Source: JAVBJN01 sp031546985 (lineage in GTDB: Bacteria > Bacteroidota > Bacteroidia > Chitinophagales > Chitinophagaceae). From it: a stretch of 25,958 nt of DNA. The notes under the pieces are model-generated. The model had not been told where the DNA came from and made no database searches. It saw only the letters and a program-made list of their open reading frames with translations. A program made the translations under genes and the position numbers. The DNA lies in the NCBI GenBank assembly GCA_031546985.1, contig JAVBJN010000033.1, forward strand, positions 1 through 25,958, in the 5' to 3' direction. Of this stretch, positions 22,742 to 25,958 are shown in pieces (position 1 is the first letter of the stretch; each line of letters starts with the position of its first letter).

Positions 22742-23920
22742 ATGTCTACCTCCAACCAGGCGGCAGAAGCTCTGCTACACGGCAATTTTGAAGAAGCCCG
22801 TATGCTATTGAACGCAGGTGCCCCACTCAGCGGCCCTTTTGTGGACAACAACAAACAGCAAATCATTAGCAATATTTTCAGACAAAAAGCCTTTGACCTG
22901 GTCGATATACTGGTTAAAAACGGACTTCTGGAAACGGATGTATACGAATTAGACCGTTTCGACAATTCCATCTTTTACCATATTGCCCGTAACCTGTCTG
23001 CCGATGAAGCATCGGTTGGTTTCCTGCAAGATTTTCTGCCCCGCATCAGCAACCACAACGATGAAGTACAAGACCAGACTGCCCTCGGCTATTGCCTCGA
23101 TAATGCAGCCGACCCCAAACTGGTACAATGCCTGATTGATGCCGGATTTGATGTACAGTATAAAAACAATGCTGAAAATGGCCTGCTGCACCAGGTGATC
23201 CGGAAAAACATGCTACCAGAAGAAAAAGGCATTGCTTACCTCCATCTGTTAATCTCATCGGGCATGGATGTAAACGACAAAAACATTGTGGGAGAAACGC
23301 CACTTATCGCAGCGGTTAAAAACAGAAAAACCGATTACCTGGAAGTATTGCTGCAGAATGGAGCCAATCCCAATGAGCAGGACAAACAAGGTAACACCCC
23401 ATTTTACTATGCAGTGGCCGAACAGTTTAATGCCGAAGCTTTTACAGTACTAAGCCAGTACGCCACCCCTGATTGGGAAAGTAGAAACCGGGATGGCGAT
23501 ACGGTGCTTTGCGCGTTTATGCGTATGATGCAGGGAAGCGATGGTGATATAAAACTATTTACACTACTGCTGGAAAATGGTGCAGAGCTAACGCAAACCT
23601 CGCCCTATTACGGTGCTCCAAAATCCGGGCTACATTGGTTGGCAGAAAAACCCGCCGCCGTGTTGCAACAGGTACTGGCTTTACATTCAGCCGATATGCA
23701 TTACCAGGACGAGAATGGCGATACCCTGCTGCACAAAGTGTGTGCTTATAATGTAAATTATGATGCCAACGCTGCAAAAGAAATATACAGGAAAGTAAAA
23801 ATGTTGCTGGACGCAGGAGCAGATCCTGCCGCCACCAACAACAAGGACGAAACCCCACTAATGCTTGCCCAGCAGGATAATCTTAAAGTAAAAACCGTTG
23901 CGTTGCTTATGGGCAGCTAA
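22742..23920 (+). CDS. Ankyrin-repeat protein
   Basis: This is a 392-aa protein made largely of degenerate ankyrin repeats. Recognisable ones are VGETPLIAAVKNRKTDYLEV, LLQNGANPNEQDKQGNTPFY and NGDTLLHKVCAYNV; the rest match the ankyrin helix-turn-helix-loop pattern only loosely. Ankyrin domains bind other proteins; no enzymatic domain is attached. No signal peptide or membrane segment is seen, so it is probably cytosolic. The gene lies 18 bp before a second ankyrin gene on the same strand and is probably co-transcribed with it. Both start shortly after a TATT sequence. What it binds is unknown. Confidence 0.9.
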   Translation: MSTSNQAAEALLHGNFEEARMLLNAGAPLSGPFVDNNKQQIISNIFRQKAFDLVDILVKNGLLETDVYELDRFDNSIFYHIARNLSADEASVGFLQDFLPRISNHNDEVQDQTALGYCLDNAADPKLVQCLIDAGFDVQYKNNAENGLLHQVIRKNMLPEEKGIAYLHLLISSGMDVNDKNIVGETPLIAAVKNRKTDYLEVLLQNGANPNEQDKQGNTPFYYAVAEQFNAEAFTVLSQYATPDWESRNRDGDTVLCAFMRMMQGSDGDIKLFTLLLENGAELTQTSPYYGAPKSGLHWLAEKPAAVLQQVLALHSADMHYQDENGDTLLHKVCAYNVNYDANAAKEIYRKVKMLLDAGADPAATNNKDETPLMLAQQDNLKVKTVALLMGS

Positions 23921-23938
23921 AACCCAAAACAGTATATT

Positions 23939-25288
23939 ATGTCAATGTCATTTATCGTTGCCTGCGAAAACGGCAACCGGAAAATAGCAGAATTATTACT
24001 CGCCAACCAAGAAGCAGATGTTAAATATACCGATGAGCAGGGAAGAACAGCCTTGCATTATGCCGCGCACCGGGGCTATCTCGATATTGTAAAATTGATA
24101 GTAGCAGAAGGTGCCGATATTAATTACGAAGACCATAACGCAGAAACTCCCTTGTTTTTTGCCTGCCTGCAAAAACAAAGACAAACAGCGCTGTACCTTC
24201 TGGACCAGGGTGCCGGCACCAGCCTCAACGACAAGCAGGGTAACAGCCTGTTACACCTTACTGCCACCACTGGCCAAACAGAAGTGGTAGCCCGGTTGCT
24301 GGATTTGGGTTTGGATGTAAACCTACCCAATAACAGCGCCCAAACACCGTTGCTCATCGCTGCGGCGCAGTTCAACAAGGAAGTAGCCCAACTGCTTATC
24401 GACAAAGGAGCAGCTGTTAATACCACCGATAAGCAGGGTAATTCCCCTCTTCTCCTTGCCACCCAGGCCAAGGCGATGCCTATGATTACATTGCTGCTCG
24501 ACAACGGCGCGGACATTAACCATACCAACCATGCCGGTGAAAGCGCCTTACTTATTGCCTGCTACCAAACCAACAGAATGGTGATAAAACTGCTGGTAGA
24601 GCGCGGCGCGAATGTGATGATATCGACCAATACAGGCCTCTCGCCCATTTGGTATGCCAGCGCCAATAACCAAAAGGAGATTGTAGAGCTGTTTCTGCAA
24701 AACGGTGTAGATGTGAACTACAGTAAACCGCTAAGCCATGACACCACTTCAATGAATACCTACCTTGACTGGATTGTAATGGCCAATGATATTTCTATAG
24801 CTGCCACTTTTTCGCTCGATACATCTTACAGTTATGGCGGCGAAAGCCTGTTGCATGTGGCTGCTAAAAAGGGTAATCTGAGCATGGTAAAATTGCTGCT
24901 CGATAAAGGTGCCAATATCAATATACAGGACGAAAGCGGCAACACTCCGCTGCACTATACCGCGGCAGCCGGCAAAAAAGATGTAGTAAAATACCTGCTG
25001 GATAACAAAGCCGATATAAGTATCGTAAATGTGAAAGAACAAAAAGCCATCGATTACAGCAATATCAAAGGATACAATGAAATTACGGAGCTAATTTTAA
25101 AGGCAAGTCCGGCTGGCACTACCTTAACGCCACAGGTGCAGCCAGCACAACCGGTAACACAGGCAACGGGCGCAGATGTAATGACCACCAAGAAAAAAGC
25201 ATTGATGGATCTCAAAGAATTGCTGGATGCAGGCATATTATCGCAGCAGGAGTTTGATGCCGAAAAAACCAAGATTCTTCAAAGCTAA
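23939..25288 (+). CDS. Ankyrin-repeat protein with C-terminal SHOCT domain
   Basis: This is a 449-aa protein with about eleven ankyrin repeats of about 33 residues in good register, such as GRTALHYAAHRGYLDIVKLI, GNTPLHYTAAAGKKDVVKYL and GESALLIACYQTNRMVIKLL. Between about 262 and 297 the register is broken by a non-ankyrin insert (SKPLSHDTTSMNTYLDWIV then TFSLDTSYSYG). A Pro/Gln/Thr-rich linker (TLTPQVQPAQPVTQATG) leads to a C-terminal SHOCT domain, KKALMDLKELLDAGILSQQE and on to the end (417-449). SHOCT is a short helical domain found at the ends of many bacterial proteins; it may aid oligomerisation or nucleic-acid or protein binding. It is probably in an operon with the ankyrin gene before it. 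There is no signal peptide. Confidence 0.92.
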   Translation: MSMSFIVACENGNRKIAELLLANQEADVKYTDEQGRTALHYAAHRGYLDIVKLIVAEGADINYEDHNAETPLFFACLQKQRQTALYLLDQGAGTSLNDKQGNSLLHLTATTGQTEVVARLLDLGLDVNLPNNSAQTPLLIAAAQFNKEVAQLLIDKGAAVNTTDKQGNSPLLLATQAKAMPMITLLLDNGADINHTNHAGESALLIACYQTNRMVIKLLVERGANVMISTNTGLSPIWYASANNQKEIVELFLQNGVDVNYSKPLSHDTTSMNTYLDWIVMANDISIAATFSLDTSYSYGGESLLHVAAKKGNLSMVKLLLDKGANINIQDESGNTPLHYTAAAGKKDVVKYLLDNKADISIVNVKEQKAIDYSNIKGYNEITELILKASPAGTTLTPQVQPAQPVTQATGADVMTTKKKALMDLKELLDAGILSQQEFDAEKTKILQS

Positions 25289-25390
25289 ATCGGAGCAGAT
25301 ATTATACTATTCAAACCAATCTTCATCCAACGGTAAACTGGCACATTTTTGGCGGCTTTTAGTTACTGCCTATTCCAAAAACAAAACACC

Positions 25391-25750
25391 ATGAAAACAC
25401 AAGACATTGCCAACCGCCTTTACGAACTCTGCCAGCAGGGCCAATTCGAAACTGCTCAAAAAGAGCTGTTTGCACCAGATGCCGTAAGTATTGAACCTTA
25501 CGACACACCCGATTTTCCGAAAGAAACAAAAGGGCTGAATGCCATCCTCGAAAAAGGTAAAAAATTTGGCGACATGGTTACTGTTCACGACCTGAGCGTA
25601 GAACAGCCCATTGTGGTGGATAATGCCATTGCTATGAAAATGCAGATGGACTCTACCATGAAAAACGACGGCAAACGCTCCAGCATGGGTGAACTGTGCG
25701 TGTACGAAGTAAAAGACGGGAAAATAGCTTCGGAACGGTTTTATGTGTAA
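25391..25750 (+). CDS. SnoaL-like (NTF2-fold) protein
   Basis: This is a 119-aa protein with the pattern of a small SnoaL-like/NTF2-fold domain. An N-terminal helix pair (DIANRLYELCQQGQFETAQK) comes first, followed by LFAPDAVSIEP, then KGLNAILEKGKKFGDM, then the beta-rich end with MKMQMDST and GKIASERFYV. Such domains form a cone-shaped pocket and bind or convert small molecules, but the ligand cannot be told. The ATG at 25391 was chosen over one at 25349, because the extra 14 residues are not like the family start. It lies 102 bp after the ankyrin gene and its stop is 22 bp from the CRISPR array. The pairing with the array is probably accidental. Confidence 0.82.
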   Translation: MKTQDIANRLYELCQQGQFETAQKELFAPDAVSIEPYDTPDFPKETKGLNAILEKGKKFGDMVTVHDLSVEQPIVVDNAIAMKMQMDSTMKNDGKRSSMGELCVYEVKDGKIASERFYV

Positions 25751-25772
25751 ATACAGCCCGTTCTAGTCACCT

Positions 25773-25958
25773 GGTGTGATTTGCTTTCAATTTAATCTGT
25801 AACTTAGGTTTCGCACAACAACTGTTTTCCTTACCAAAAAGCTTTGACAGTTGTGATTTGCTTTCAATTTAATCTGTAACTTAGGTTTCGCACAACTGCA
25901 GTGGATGTTGGATAACGCGGTTCCGTGTTGTGATTTGCTTTCAATTTAATCTGTAACT
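25773..25958. CRISPR. End of a CRISPR array with 47-bp repeats (probable type II-C)
   Basis: Three repeats of 47 bp are seen: 25773-25819, 25850-25896 and 25927-25958 (cut by the window end). They are separated by two different 30-bp spacers (25820-25849 and 25897-25926). The repeat starts GTTGTGATTTGCTTTCAA and ends TTTCGCACAAC; its ends, GTTGTG and CACAAC, are inverted. Repeats 2 and 3 agree wherever both are visible. Repeat 1 has one mismatch (G for T at its second base). The long repeat with a conserved GTTGTGATTTGCTTTCAA end resembles those of Flavobacterium-type II-C (Cas9) arrays, as I recall them. The cas genes are not in the window. Only 22 bp lie between the array and the preceding gene, so no leader fits on this side. 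Confidence 0.93.

Overview
The window looks like a chromosomal segment of a Bacteroidota bacterium, most likely in or near Chitinophagaceae (inference). The support is a CAB-type succinate dehydrogenase with a b558-type cytochrome subunit, promoters of the TAnnTTTG type, DUF2911/MuiA/HemJ-type proteins, a GG-leader 'grasp-with-spasm' peptide locus, and the end of a long-repeat (47 bp) CRISPR array of the kind found with Bacteroidota type II-C systems. No rRNA, tRNA or transposase gene was recognised.

Layout. 1-652: five tandem copies of a 139-142 bp non-coding unit carrying hairpins. 748-5169 (minus): sdhC-sdhA-glycosyltransferase-sdhB with a good promoter upstream and a terminator downstream; the glycosyltransferase inside the operon is unexpected. 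5309-8757: an unrecognised acidic protein, a secreted DUF2911 protein, a TIM-barrel protein and a Yip1-like membrane protein. 8758-9134: a mosaic of several short repeat families, including a decayed relative of the 1-652 unit. 9135-9596 (minus): RNase HI.

9643-13322 (minus) is the most interesting part: a compact RiPP (probable graspetide) operon. In transcription order it has an 86-aa precursor with a Met-Gly-Gly leader end, a 390-aa protein with a putative signal peptide and unknown function, an ATP-grasp ligase, a previously unnamed 77-aa protein, and a SPASM-domain maturase without a visible radical-SAM motif. The last four genes overlap by 29, 23 and 17 bp, so they are probably translationally coupled. 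A 650-bp non-coding region with several inverted repeats precedes the precursor.

13976-17411 (minus): a stand-alone GyrI-like ligand-binding protein, a MuiA-like DUF4139 surface protein, and two unrecognised small genes. 17555-19018 (plus): a TetR repressor with a perfect 19-bp palindrome just before its start, then a small membrane protein and a DUF2867 protein, probably one autoregulated operon. 19109-21021: heme synthesis genes hemN and hemJ, converging and sharing the four bases of their stop codons. 21092-22501 (minus): a CstB-like persulfide dioxygenase/rhodanese fusion. 22742-25288 (plus): two tandem ankyrin-repeat proteins, the second with a C-terminal SHOCT domain. 25391-25750: a SnoaL-like protein. 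25773 to the window end: the probable leader-distal end of the CRISPR array, with cas genes not in view.

All product names rest on reading motifs by eye, with no database search. Domain names for the weaker cases (DUF6624-like, DUF2867, Yip1) should be treated as hypotheses.
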